DNA of 64,000 bases from Paralvinella palmiformis (lineage: Eukaryota; Annelida; Polychaeta; Terebellida; Alvinellidae): positions 33,653 to 97,652 of the forward strand of contig JAODUP010001164.1 in assembly GCA_025642065.1 (NCBI GenBank), given 5' to 3'. Positions 23,861-35,645 of the stretch are shown here, piece after piece. Made by a program: the position numbers and the translations under genes. Every line of letters begins with the position of its first letter. The first letter of the stretch is position 1. The notes under the pieces are model-generated. The model was not told where the DNA came from. It searched no databases and saw only the letters and a program-made list of their open reading frames with translations.

Positions 23861-25368
23861 TATTTATTGCTAGTATATTTAATATATACCAGTTATTGAA
23901 GCAAATTCATAATATAATACAATGTGAGACTGACGAGAGAAATAAAACATTGCCCTGACATCCTCCTGACATTAAACACTGAATATCAAAGGCCTTTAAG
24001 AGAAACCACCTGAGAACAGGTCGCAATGATAGTTTTTGGTATTCTAAAGATGTTCACTGTTCAGCATTTAGTGTACTATTCAGATAATATTTACACGGAA
24101 CGTAACTTAACGATTCAGCAGGATACGGAATTAAACCATATCTCGATATGACGTCACCGGTCAGACAAACGACACATTTTAGCAAAATGTCAATTTCTGG
24201 ATATGAAATATCTCGCCTCCTCCTCCCATCCATCAACACTCGCTCGTTAGGAATATACTATTGGATAATGGCGTATAATATCTTACAGGATTTATTGCCA
24301 AAAAAGCAATACACATATAGCTGTGAGTAGCCTGTGTAAAGCATCTGGCAATAAACGTCCTTGACACCGTTGTCTATCGATCACGTGGTATTAGCTTATA
24401 TTCATTTTAATGCCTCGTGATCCTCGAGCAAAGAAAACACAGAAACACACGTAAACACCGATCTCTAGCGTAATCCTTATATAAAGATTGACTGGAATTA
24501 ATTAAACTCTTGCTTTATACGACAAGTTAATACGGTAAGACGACAGAGTCATAGAACGTGGTTAGAGACGACACGATATCGACGTGTTTATAACAATAAC
24601 ATAACCTTTGGGTGTTTAAGGTGGTCGTGGCTTAACATCTCAACGCTTTACTACTAGTACTGTATTACTGAATATCACCCAGTTTTAAACTGAGTGTCCC
24701 TACTAATGGCCCTATTATTGTTTCTATCATATACAGAAAAGCTTTCTCCTATAGCCCAGATGGAGTACGGCGTCATTAAGACACCCGCGTGTCTTACAAC
24801 GATTTTCTTTTGACAGTTCGACAACCTGGCTGTATAAAAACAAAGGCTGGCACTATCCGGATAAGGTGATGTTGATTTGTATCAAGTGTGTATCATTCAA
24901 AATTTGTGTTTTCTTGCACAATTAATCAAACCGACCAGAGATTGTTAATACGTTACTGTTTGGAAGAGAGGAAACATTGCGTTATTACGTTACCATCATC
25001 ACGAACCGTACATTACAATCGACATACATAGCATAATGATCATCATGGTCATTATTATTATGATGATGATGAATCATCATCATCATCTTCATCATTGCCA
25101 TGGTAAATGATTCTAAACTATCGACATCATAACGATATGTGCTGAAACACTACACGGCTCTTGTTTATTGTCATCTTTTATTCATAACGTTGTATTATCA
25201 TGACATTTTCTATCTTTGACCTTGGACAGAGATGAGGTCATTTATAGGACATAATACATCTCGTGACAACCTAAATAACAACCTGAACCTGAATAATTGT
25301 GCTGTTTTGATGTATTTAAAAGGTTTGTTATTTTAATATGATTCACTGAGAGAAATAGAGGGAGAGGG

Positions 25369-25370
<2 letters not shown>
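23861..25370. other. Intergenic, no supported gene
   Basis: AT-rich, with a gatgatgaatcatcatcatc stretch near 25057. No coding or mobile-element signature recognised. Confidence 0.4.
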
Positions 25371-25441
<71 letters not shown>

Positions 25442-25446
25442 ACACA

Positions 25447-25498
<52 letters not shown>
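25371..25498. repeat. Long (CA)n microsatellite
   Basis: More than 100 bases of CA with two CC interruptions, flanked by AT tracts. Confidence 0.95.
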
Positions 25499-25499
<1 letters not shown>

Positions 25500-25535
25500 A
25501 CTATATATAGAGAGATAGAGAATGAGAGAGATAAA

Positions 25536-25722
25536 TGATGATGATTGGTGTTTTACGGCCACTTTTGTGCAGATGGTAGGCTAAATGGGCCGAGCGACCT
25601 CCTAATGTAATGAAGCGAAGTCAAAGATGAAACAACCTTCAGATATGGCGACGCCGAGATTCGAAAACGGATGATAGTGATCTGTGGTCCAACACGCTAC
25701 CGCTAGACTACGTAGGCGCCAC
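25536..25722 (-). repeat. tRNA-derived SINE, subfamily 1
   Basis: Reverse full-length copy, gatgatgattggtgttttac to gctagactacgtaggcgcc; sandwiched between CA and GA microsatellites. Confidence 0.9.

Positions 25723-25723
<1 letters not shown>

Positions 25724-25761
<38 letters not shown>
25724..25761. repeat. (GA)n microsatellite
   Basis: About 18 GA units directly adjoining the SINE head. Confidence 0.95.
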
Positions 25762-25764
<3 letters not shown>

Positions 25765-27404
25765 ACTGTGTCACAAAAAGGCAATTTAGTTTCAGTTTAT
25801 TTTAGTTACATATTATATTATGACCTAAAACACAAAATTTGCCGATTCTAAATACCGAATCCGGGATGAGATCCGCAAGAGGGAGCTTTCCATAATAATT
25901 AATAAGATGGATACGTTAGTTCCGTGTCAACTGTTGCCATTGTTTAAATGTTGATTGTATATGTTTATGTCCTCAGTATAACAACGAACTGTAGAAACAA
26001 CTCATCATTATATCGAATACTTTAAAATATATTTATCTACCAAATGTATATAGGGCGTCCATTTCAAACAGAAAATCCAACTTTAGAGATCTTTCATAGG
26101 GGGTAAGGTTTCATTTCTTCACAGCTCCCACGCTATTTATGAAACTCCCCAACTCCCCGAGGATTAAGCTATTTTTAGCTGATATTTATGGGCGAATAAT
26201 CCAGACAATAATCCACTTCTCCGAAACATATCACATCGGTTTATAAAAAAGAAACTTTATAGTCCGAATGATATATTTCATTTGACACTAAACGCCACCT
26301 TTCGTGACGTAATATAACACCGCCCCCTGTCGTTGAAACGAAGAACCGAGAAATCAGTTGTTTGAAGTCAACAAAGGGAATCAAGTATCATCAGCTCGGA
26401 CAAAGACTGGTTATAGAGACACATAGAGAGCTAATCGAAAATGTCACTGATCTATGTAAACTGAGCTCTAATTTATGTATTGGATTATAGCAGATGGCTC
26501 CGGTATTGTCTCTATGCGGGGGGGGGGCAGGGGGAAGGGGAGAGGGTGTAAATCTGGGTGTGGACGATGGCAATTCCAGATATTTGTCGTGGCTGGGTTT
26601 CAACAACATATTGTTTTAATTATGTTATTGATCAAAATATGTTTGTACTGCAAACAAACACCGAGAAGCTGGCCATCCTTACAAGATTAGTATTGTTGAT
26701 GTTGCTGTTGTTGTTGTTGTTGTTACTGTTGTTCTTATTATCTCTTTATTTTTTGTTGTTAGCGATGTGGAATCATGGTTTTTCAGGGTTACATAAGCTC
26801 CTTCTCCTGTCAACATTCGGTCTCGCTGGCAGACATCACTGGCCATCACGACTCGCACGTATCAGGGGCGGCAGATTTGTCTACCATTGTGAATGGGTTT
26901 TGCGACATGACTTCGAATTAGCGGATAAGGCTATATGGGCATTAGCACAGCGTTCGACATAAGCAGTTTGTCAAATCCAATAGGGATCTAAATAAAACGA
27001 TTGATTCGAAGGAAGCACGGCAGTGGCTGGATAAAACACAAAACTCCGAATGCTGTAAAACGTAAGTTTTGTATTTCATGATAGGAGGAGGGTTTAAAGG
27101 GGGTTCATTATTTGTTTGGCCATCCAAACAAACAGCCAGTCTCTTGAGTGCAATAAACGTAATTAATGCTAACGCGAGAGGAGGTTTCCTTACGCCAGTT
27201 AACTACTAGAAAACTAACCAGCCATGCTTAACCAGTGTTGACGCGACAAGGGAATATTCGTTTCTGAATATTTTATGGGTGAACAATGATTGCGCATCAA
27301 AAGCAATCATCCTGTGATGGCATACGACGTTACGACAAACACCGATCGGTTAACTCGGAAAAACTCGGAAAACCCTTTTCATACTTGCTTATCCTTCCTA
27401 AGTT
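25762..27404. other. Intergenic, no supported gene
   Basis: Contains a G-run (26518-26527) and a gttgttgtt run (26695-26760) that create leucine-rich spurious frames. No family signature. Confidence 0.4.
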
Positions 27405-27533
27405 TCCACTGCATCTGATCATTTGTTGACTAACTTTGCATTGTACTTGGACTATGAGTTTGCCCAACCCCTATACCAGGTGTGCAACTGAGCTCGATTC
27501 ATTTCGAGGATATTGGTACAATAGAAGTTTGTA

Positions 27534-27603
<70 letters not shown>
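27405..27603 (+). repeat. Retroposon-like tail ending in (ATT)n
   Basis: A block of about 125 bases (ttgcattgtacttggac, ctataccaggtgtgcaac, aggatattgg, agtttgtaattatta) recurs at 31215-31330 in the same orientation. Here it runs into about 22 ATT units (27536-27603), as expected of a non-LTR or SINE 3' end. No head recognised. Confidence 0.6.
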
Positions 27604-27604
<1 letters not shown>

Positions 27605-27934
27605 ATAAGCAACGCCGGATAATCGCGTGAAGTTGCCAACTCGACTACAGTAATCCCCACACTGGGATATCTAGTAATTGTATATTCCAAGTACAACTTA
27701 GGTTTAAATGATTATTCTGATGAAGCTATCTTTTTTAAATAACATTTAAATGAGGAACCTTTGAGGAAAACCTGTGACATACTTTATAGTTGACAATTTT
27801 GAAGATGAAACGAAGCTGTACATCTGGTAACTTAAAATACACATTTAATACGAATATGATCACTGAACTCGTTTTCAATTTAAGTGTACGTTTGGATTTC
27901 AATATTGTATCAGAACATCTAAAAACCGAACTCC

Positions 27935-28707
27935 TTACGATAATGATAATAATAATAATAATAATGTATATTTAATAAAGCGCCCTTACTAGCAGGAGTC
28001 ATTCAAAGACGATGTACAAATAATATGTAATATAATAATACCTCAAATATGTCTGTAAAAATCCTGTAATGATTTAAAAGATAATAATTATTTATCTGTG
28101 AAAGCGACCTTAAAGAGGTGTGTTTTTAGAAGAGATTTAAAATTTTCAAGAGACGACGCATTTCTAATATCTACCGGCAACTTATTCCACAAGTGGGGGC
28201 TGCAACACTAAACGTACAATCACCATATGACTTGAACCGAGACACTGGCACCTGCAATAATATCTGACTGGATGACCTGAGTTTTCAAGGGAGTTACTAA
28301 TATCTTACGTAAAGCGACCTTAAAGAGGTGTGTTTTTAGAAGAGATTTAAATTTTTCAAGAGACGACGCATTTCTAATATCTACCGGCAACTTATTCCAC
28401 AACGTGGGGGCTGCAACACTAAACGTACAATCACCATATGACTTGAACCGAGACACTGGCACCTGCAATAATATCTGACTGGATGACCTGAGTTTTCAAG
28501 GGAGTTACAATAGTCTATACGAGATGTAACAAAAGCATGGACTACAGTTACAAGTGTTTCTTGTGTCAAGAATGATTTTAAACAGTGGGTGTTATTAAGA
28601 TGGTAGTAGGCAGCTCGGCATACTGATGTGACATGTTCATGCATGTTAATACATTGGTCAAAAATAACCCCTATATTTTTTACTGACTCATTAGGGGTAA
28701 ACGACAT
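27935..28707 (-). pseudogene. LINE B: 3' remnant of a CR1/L2-like retrotransposon
   Basis: On the reverse strand the RT thumb and C-terminal domain are readable: NIGVIFDQCINMHEHV, AYYHLNNTHCLKSFLT, VTSRIDYCNSL, then a frame change to RYGDCTFSVAAPTLWNKLP-like text and FKSLLKTHLF. The 3' UTR ends in the same gctttattaaatatac + ATT tail seen at 1437-1530. The terminal domain is tandemly duplicated with period 210. The 5' side stops at the SINE at 28700. No catalytic RT box is left, so it is inactive. Confidence 0.82.
28101..28510 (-). repeat. 210-bp tandem duplication inside LINE B
   Basis: 28101-28300 and 28311-28510 are almost identical, both covering the LINE C-terminal domain, with ten bases between them. 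Differences are a few single bases and one indel near cacaa(c)gtggg. Confidence 0.95.
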
Positions 28708-28850
28708 GGCCTAACTGGTAACGCGGTTGGCCACATATCTATAGCACATAGCTTCAAACCCAGGCCGAGCTATGCCAGAAAAGGTGTTTCATCTTCCACT
28801 TCGCCTCATTTAACCTATCTTGCGCACAAAAGTGGCGCTAAACATCAATA
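28700..28850 (+). repeat. tRNA-derived SINE, subfamily 2, shortened body
   Basis: acatggcctaactggtaacg head, agcttcaaacccaggccg B box, then a body with about 30 bases missing between cctcatt and taacctatc. It marks the truncated 5' side of LINE B. Confidence 0.85.
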
Positions 28851-29323
28851 TTTGTTCAAAATCATGTGGAAATGTGTTGTTATTAGTAATACACATTTTA
28901 CAAAGTGAATCTAATCAGGTGGATTTTTTTACACCTTTTCTTTTTAATTGCCTCTACGAAGATCTTGTTGATATTCGATTAAAATGATTTTAAATAATGA
29001 TGTGACATATAGCAGTTTCTGTAATTCTGATAATTTGCCTTAAAGGTCTCTGGAAAAGGTCTCCCAAATTAGTCAAAATGTCAGTGTTATTTATTAAAAT
29101 CAATTTCAGTCAGAGATATATTAAAATGTTTGCTAGAAATAAAGATACAATGGTTTTAAAACTTGCTTTGCTTGCATCTCAGATGGATAAATATGGCACT
29201 GCTTTAATCAAGAATCTTCGGAAAACTTCGGAATGTGACGTCATATTTGACAAACATAGATGCCAAACACTCGCCGTGACCTAGTATTGTGAATTCGATG
29301 TTGTCATTTTTTAATCGAGCAAA

Positions 29324-29725
29324 ATGGTCTAGTGTGCCACTTATAATTGTGTAAATTGATCTGCCAGTGGATAGAGTATGCATTCGTTTCCCCCAAAACA
29401 AGACTCGTCTGCGTGATTGGCTGCGAAACATGAACAGAGTGCAGTGGAAGCCAACTTGGCACAGCAAGCTCTGCGGGACACACTTTCAGGAACGTATGTT
29501 TGTTATTTCACCGTCTTTGGCACGATCAATTAGATATGACATGACGACTATCGGGCTCACAGGAGATGCCATTCCAACCATATGTGTCAAACAGCGTGAT
29601 GCTAAGCCCAAACCAATCAGCAGTTTGATGCAGAAATTGAATAGAAAACGGGTATGTATAAACAATAATAGGGTGATCTTGGGAACAAACTATTGGACAT
29701 TCACCAGTTCGCACATTTGTGAATA
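29324..29725 (+). pseudogene. THAP-domain pseudogene
   Basis: Opens MV-stop-CATYNC, giving the paired cysteines of a THAP zinc finger, then a HSFPP segment. A frame change follows, then the rest of the domain: LRDWLRNMNRVQWKPTWHSK, LCGTHF (the C-x2-H half) and the DAIPTI end motif. THAP domains are DNA-binding fingers of P-element-type transposases and of host genes domesticated from them. Three stops (two TAG, one TGA) sit where CAG/CGA-type codons would be expected, consistent with C-to-T decay. After the domain the frame continues to 29725 with no further signature. Broken; probably a transposon remnant, but a dead host gene cannot be excluded. Confidence 0.75.
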
Positions 29726-29949
29726 AGTACAATTTCAGTTATTCACACACAATAAATTACCTAGACCTACTTAAAGTTTCTTATGGCTGTGTATTGTAGG
29801 CACTACTGAACTGTTAAAATAGTAGATGTTCTACCGAGGGCGGCACATCCCCTGTATAATCCACACATCCATCGGGCTCCCGTGTACCGATAAATATCAC
29901 TTTATTTTATATGATTAAGTAATAGGAAGAGGGAAATATTCTCTTTCAG

Positions 29950-31130
29950 GCCCAGTGTATTGACCATTGACCTAAGAGAAAACTAGACCGAACACGGCCG
30001 CCGAGTTGATGGCAAACAGGTCCCAACTTCCGGTCGAGGAAAAAGGGAACGCAGACTGCAAAATCAGGTTTATAAACGTGGGGAATTATTATTGTGTCGT
30101 TGATTGCATAAGCCGTGGGCGTGAAAGTAATACACAAACGGGATTATATTTTCTTCGGTAGGTATAAGGAACACATTTAAAATAGCTGTTAAGGCGGGAT
30201 TTTATGGCGATAAATTAAGCTTAACTATTATTATTATATTTAGCCTGTTCGACAACCCCCGGCCTATCGCTGACGTTTGATGCCAACTAAACTAGATCTA
30301 CGGACTTACATAAAACGACATTTACATATTTCATGGCATATAATAGGACAGCAATAATACAGATTGTCTGCACATACGAAATTATAATGCACGCATGACA
30401 ATAAATGTCCGCATTCATGGCTTCAAAACTCGACCCATTCAAACATCACTGACTGCTCTGTCTAGTTTTCTTTTATGTCGATGGCATTGACTGATTCAAT
30501 TACCCCTGGCGCCAGTATGCGGCTGAAATTCACACTACGGTCTCGGGCTAGAAGTCTAAGGACCACTGTGTTGCATGGCGATTTACGCGTGTAATTAGGC
30601 TATTTACCAGCTATATTTGGATTTTATTTGTAGTCCATTAATGGTATGTGATCTCCAGATCATAATTTAGCATTTAATAGGAATGACATAGACTTCAGCC
30701 GATAGATATATGCCACTAAACTAAGTAACGCTCAGCGCTATTTACATGGCTGTCATTGTTCGGCCTGTCTAGTTCAAGCTTATTTTTGTAGAACATTTGC
30801 CATCTGACATGACGATGTGAATGAAAAATCAATGATCACAAAGATTATAATTCAATGGGTGATTCGTATTACTGTAACCTTGATATTTATGCATGCTATC
30901 TTGAAATATTGAAAGTGAACTGTGGTTGCCATAGTTATTTCTAACCTGAAACCACAGTTGGTAACAGATCCAACCCATTTCGCCTGGATCGGTCTATTAA
31001 GCTTATACCAACACAAACAATTATCACCTAATTCCCAATTTTCAGCCCATCTTAATAATCGGCCTATGCATATTTGGAAAAAGTCTCGGGTGATTTCAGA
31101 TTGTTTATAAACACAGACACATGCAAGGAA
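29950..31130. repeat. Dispersed 1.2-kb element, copy 1
   Basis: Matches, in reverse complement, two separate blocks of the 40.6-44.1 kb region: 30060-30490 matches 43600-44110, and 30490-31130 matches 40610-41370. The matching text includes the runs at 30345-30400 (cagcaataatacagattg) and 30620-30670 (cattaatggtatgtgatctc). A segment near 29955-29985 (cattgacctaagagaaaac) repeats in inverted form at 30455-30490, giving a local inverted repeat. Ends are approximate. Confidence 0.75.
30008..30157 (+). pseudogene. Possible THAP-like first exon within the dispersed element
   Basis: Open frame from ATG to a GT donor (ttcg-gtaggta). It contains YYCVVDCISRGRES and a following LYFLR, which resembles the N-terminal half of a THAP finger (C-x3-C, then a basic stretch before FxxxP). 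The homologous spot in copy 2 (about 43960-44050, reverse) keeps the donor but has a diverged, less open frame. Weak evidence; it could be chance. Confidence 0.3.
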
Positions 31131-31214
31131 CAATGAATGGAATCTAAATTAATCAGTAAAACAAAATTGCAAACACAAGTCAACTTAATGCTACAAGAAA
31201 TTACAATAACATTT

Positions 31215-31330
31215 ATTTATGAATTTTGTATTGTACCTTGACTATCAGATTGTCCACCCCTTGTACTAGGCGCGTCACTGATCTCAATTCTTTTCCAGGA
31301 TATTGGCTCTACATAAGTTTGTAATTATTA
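31215..31330 (+). repeat. Second copy of the 27.4-kb retroposon-like block
   Basis: Shares tttgtattgtacc-tgactat, ccccttgtactaggcg, ccaggatattggc and aagtttgtaattatta with 27405-27545, in the same orientation, but lacks the long ATT tail. Confidence 0.6.
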
Positions 31331-31458
31331 GAATTCAGAATGATGCAGCTCACATAGTGACAGTTATTCCATAATATGACCACATCACCTAAATTTATCA
31401 AAAACTGGACTAGTTACCTGTCAGACAACGTTTCTGTTTGAAAGATTTTACTAATAAC

Positions 31459-31613
31459 TATTATTATTATTATTATTATTATTAAATCACTTTGATCCTC
31501 CAAATTTCGAATTATTATTATTATTGTTATCATCATCATCATCATCATCATCATCAGCCGCAGCATCATCAGCAGTTTCATCAGCATCATCATCATCATC
31601 ATCATCATCATCA
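31459..31613. repeat. (ATT)n and (TCA)n microsatellites
   Basis: ATT tract 31459-31483 and TCA-rich tract 31528-31613, with spurious Met/Asp/His-rich frames on both strands. Confidence 0.95.
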
Positions 31614-31689
31614 AGCGCACCGTCTAAAAAAAACGCAACAGTTACAGAGAGTCCATGAAAATCAACACACACACACATACACTACATGT

Positions 31690-33459
31690 GGGTAGTAATA
31701 TATCACGGTAAGTTATCATTATATCTCGAGTTGATGTTTATATATGCTAATTGAAGTTAATAATTATCAGTACGTAGTTTATTATGATTCAGTGTGTCAG
31801 GAATGATGGCTTACAGTAAGTTCTCCTCCATATTCTCTCTCTAACCGACTTCACGGTTGAAGGATGGTTTAACTAGAATGATTATTATGACTTGCGGCCC
31901 TCTCCTACCTATTTGGTTGTAGTGAGTGACTGTTAACGCCTAGCACGTAGGTCCCCTTAGGTTTTTTTTGTAACTAAGGAGTGTTTTGCAGATGGTTGAA
32001 CACCCAACAGGCTCAGGAAATACTGGAAATCGATGCCACGAGTTGGATGATATGGAGAGGCTAGAAAAAAGGACACATTTCGTGTAACGGACGAAAAATC
32101 CTGATGGTACATTGTCATATGTCATGCATTAAATAGTAGTATATTATAAGGGACATAATGTGTTTCCATGAATAAGCAGTTAACGTGTGATTCTGAAGCA
32201 GACACGGATACCTGCTTCGTTGCCTGATTCGATGTTTGGGACGGCTTTTTGGTTGATCTTTCAGGCTATTTTCAGTTTAAGAAAGTTTTTTCAAACATGA
32301 GGGAGACGCATATCGTCCGTAATTTACAGCTTCACCACCGGGATTAATTCTAAATAAATTAAGAATTTACAATAGATGGCATACTCGGCGGAGAAAAGCT
32401 TACTAGTTGCCTGGTTGGATGGAAAACTCCTCATCCGGTAGTGCCACGGTCGGGATTCGAACCTCCGACCTCGAGCCGAATTGCATACCTTTAAATAATT
32501 CGATCGAATCTCGGCGTCATCTGTCTCTGAGGGATGCCATCTTCGCAAATAAAAAGCGGCAGCCCGATAAAACTTATTTTATTAGTGAGAAGCCGCTCAG
32601 CTATTTATTTCAGGTGTTACCAGTGCCAAGCTGAGACAATGCGACCACATTACAATAGTAAAACAAATATTGTAACCCTTGACATGCGACGCTGTCTCAA
32701 ACAAAAGTGATCTACGTACAAAAGGAATCATTTCTCTAGAAGTGTGTGTGACTTGACGCCGTTGCTTTAAATGTTTACACCTTAATTGCTACTTATGCGG
32801 TGACTTAAAAGGTCCCATCTACATCAATATTGGCACTGGTGGGAACGTACTAATTTGTTTTTCCCGTTCTACTAAGCCAGGTATACACGAAACCAGAGCC
32901 ACTTTAGGGCACACATAACGAAACGAGTAGATAGTGGATCCGAACTGGGAATGTCGTGCATGCTATGTCACCACGCTACTCGCCGAGCCTTCGTGTACCG
33001 TATGCTTTTCATCTGACAGAATCAGCCTGGGGCCAATTCGTCTGTAATGTGCTAAGCGACTAATCAAAAGAGAGACTCCGACACTTTAACGCGAATGGTG
33101 GTTGTTTTTATCTCATTGAGGAGATGGCTTCTGTTGTTTTCTGTTAAAGAACAGCGTAACACGATCGGGATAATCAATTATAGATAATTAGAACCGATCC
33201 TATACGTAAATGATTCGCTGCCAACGTCAGAACTACCGGCTCTTTCAAATATATTGTATTTATTGGCAGCCATCCATCCGCCTACACACACGTGCACGCG
33301 CGCGCACACACACGCGCCTATTAAATTCCCGCTAACACCCGATTGATCGGGCTCTGATGAAGGTTACTATGTCACTGAATAAGTTTTATTTTACAGTAAA
33401 TTTAGAGCTTTCTATTCTGATCACCAGGTAGCAAGCAGTCTGTTGCCTTTGTCAGTGAC
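31690..33459. other. Intergenic; possible degraded tRNA-like segments
   Basis: No supported gene. A B-box-like ggttcgaatcccgacc (reverse strand, near 32450) and a tRNA-like segment near 32945-32995 (reverse) may be old SINE heads, but I cannot show a second copy of either. Confidence 0.35.
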
Positions 33460-33790
33460 AAGACACGGGGTCAGTTCCATTTAGGCAATTCCAATTCCAC
33501 ATCAGATTGATCAATTCCAATTCAATTCCAGATGTTTCAATTCCAATTCCAAATGCGTTTTTACCGATTTTTTACGTACTATTTTTTACCATAAGTAAAC
33601 TAAGTTTACTCCGAGTTCATACTTGGAATACCTACTCCGAGTAGTTTATAAGGAGGATTGTCAGGGAAGAAATATTTCTGAATTAAAATATTTAATGGTA
33701 AATTCATTTGTGAATTAATTTTTTTTAGCAAACTTCAATTCCATTAAAAAAATCATTTCCAATTTCGGAATTGAATTCACCCCATGTCTG
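33460..33790. mobile_element. hAT-type MITE, copy 2 (331 bp)
   Basis: Starts at the AAGACACGGGGTCA-type terminus (first base mutated from C) and ends TCACCCCATGTCTG. It is flanked by tcagtgac (33452-33459) and tctgtgac (33791-33798), an 8-base duplication with one mismatch. The core (ttaccataagtaaac through gaattaaaatatttaatgg) matches the reverse complement of copy 1. Confidence 0.85.
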
Positions 33791-33949
33791 TCTGTGACTA
33801 ACAAAATGTGGAAAAGAATAAGTCCACTTTATTTTACAATAGAGAAGTCATTCTGTTGGCTTAACTAAACAGGTTTTACTCTATTCGATATAGGTAAGAC
33901 AGGCCGCTTCCTATGTCTAGTTACCTGTCCGTTGAAATGTCAAATGTAA

Positions 33950-34127
33950 ATGATGCCGTTTTGCGGCCACTTTTGTGCACTAGGTAGGATATATGGGCCG
34001 AACGACCGCCAAAAGTAACGAGGCCAAATGAAAGATGAAACACCCTTCTCATATAGCCCGGCCGAGGTTCGAACCCAGGCGTTATAGATATGTGACCAAC
34101 CGCGCTACCAGTTTGGCCATGGAGGCA
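33950..34127 (-). repeat. tRNA-derived SINE, subfamily 2
   Basis: Reverse copy: gccgttttgcggccac to gccatggaggcacc; B-box inverse gaggttcgaacccagg; tatagatatgtgaccaaccg matches the subfamily 2 head. Confidence 0.9.
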
Positions 34128-34360
34128 CCCACCTGTCCGTTGAAGTAAACGTTATACAACTAAAGCCTCACCAACAATCTAGATTACCATGTATATGGCA
34201 CGTATCCTTATCAAATAGGCCGTCAATATACCGAGTTGTCAATATGATTTGTGACTGACTAAAAATACTAGTACTCAGTGTGTGCAAGCAGCTGCTGATA
34301 AATATATAGGGGTTAGGGATTTGTCTAACTGAGCTATCTGTCTCACTGTATCACATTAAA

Positions 34361-34548
34361 GGGCACCTGTGTGATCTAGCGGTAGCGTGTTGGACCAGAG
34401 ATCACTACCACCCGTGTTCGAATCTCGATGTGGGCATATCTGAAGATTGTTTCGTCTTTGACTTCGCCTCATTACCTTCGGAGGTCGCTCGGCCCATTTA
34501 GCCTACCTTGTGCACACAAGTGGCCGTAAAACATCAATCATCATCAAT
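34361..34548 (+). repeat. tRNA-derived SINE, subfamily 1
   Basis: Sense copy: gcacctgtgtgatctagcgg head, gtgttcgaatctcgatg B box, body and aatcatcatcaat tail. Confidence 0.92.
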
Positions 34549-35135
34549 CGTATCACTTTAAAGCAGCGTGGCTCTCGGAATTAGCCAGGTTTGAACCTAA
34601 CTGTTCCACTTGGAAGTCCGAGTTTATGGAAACAACTGTCGTTTAGTGTCGGTATCAACACGTTATCTTAATTAAGTAAGGAATCAGACGTTCGAATCGA
34701 AGGTATCCAAATGGAATATGTGAGTCTAACGTGGTAATAAATCACGGCATGAAACTTTTATATTGCCATAAAATGCATATTTCATTGGTTTTTTTTCACT
34801 CGGTATAAGTCTATTTTAACATTCATATCCGAAATTTAGAACTCGTCTAATAGTTAGTGCTCATTTTGAGATGATCGATATGGCATGCATTATGAATATA
34901 ATATAATCTTTCTTCAGTATATACATAAAACGTTGTGTGCAGACGACATTCGCCCTGACTCATTTAGACAAATTCTTTTCATTTTGAAATCGTGCTCTGG
35001 CATAGTTGCCAACATCCAATAATGCTCAAACGAAACGCTTATTGTGAATATGAGGAATCTGCACCAATCCTCACTGGGAATCATTTAGCGGGTAGATTAT
35101 TGCCCACAGAGGTGAGTCAGTAAAGAACCAGAGTA

Positions 35136-35325
35136 GATGATGATGATGATTGATGTTTTACGGCCACCTTTGTGCACAAGGTAGGCTAAATGGGCCGAGC
35201 GACCTCCAAAGGTAATGAGGCGAAGCTAAAGACGAAACAACCTTCACATATGCCCACGCCGAGATTTGAACACGGGTGGTAGTGATCTATGGTCCAGCAC
35301 GCTACCGCTAGACCACGCCTGCCCC
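35136..35325 (-). repeat. tRNA-derived SINE, subfamily 1
   Basis: Reverse full-length copy from gatgatgatgattgatg to gctagaccacgcctgcccc. Confidence 0.92.
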
Positions 35326-35596
35326 ATGAACCAGAGTAGACGAATTGTTAAAGATTCGGCCATTCGATTGATATCTGAACTCGAATCAAAAATGATTGCG
35401 CCAGCTAGCAAAATTATAAAAGAAGATGCATATCGACTGTTCCAGAACCTAGACAACAGTGAGCCTAACATGATCCGCTATTTTCGATGTGTTCATCCAT
35501 TAGTAGTGATAAAACTGATATCGTCCCTTTGATCATCTACTGTATTAATCGATCGATCCATGCGTTCGGTTCTGGCGGTGTTTTCGATTCAGCAGC

Positions 35597-35645
35597 GCGC
35601 GCGCGCGCGTGCGCGGGTGCGCGGCCGCCCGCCCGCCCGCCGGCT
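35597..35645. repeat. GC-rich alternating purine-pyrimidine tract
   Basis: A gcgcgcgcgcg run followed by ggccgcccgcccgcccg, in otherwise AT-rich DNA. It is compatible with Z-DNA-forming sequence or a CpG-rich regulatory patch about 0.7 kb upstream of the LRR gene. Confidence 0.8.

Noticed and set aside
26558..26962. 134-codon frame with a leucine run
   Set aside because: The leucine run comes from a gttgtt repeat; no other support.
31414..31695. Met-, Asp- and His-rich frames
   Set aside because: Translations of ATT and TCA microsatellites on both strands.
32390..33000. Two further tRNA-like SINE heads on the reverse strand
   Set aside because: B-box-like matches only; no second copy or body homology in the window to confirm them.
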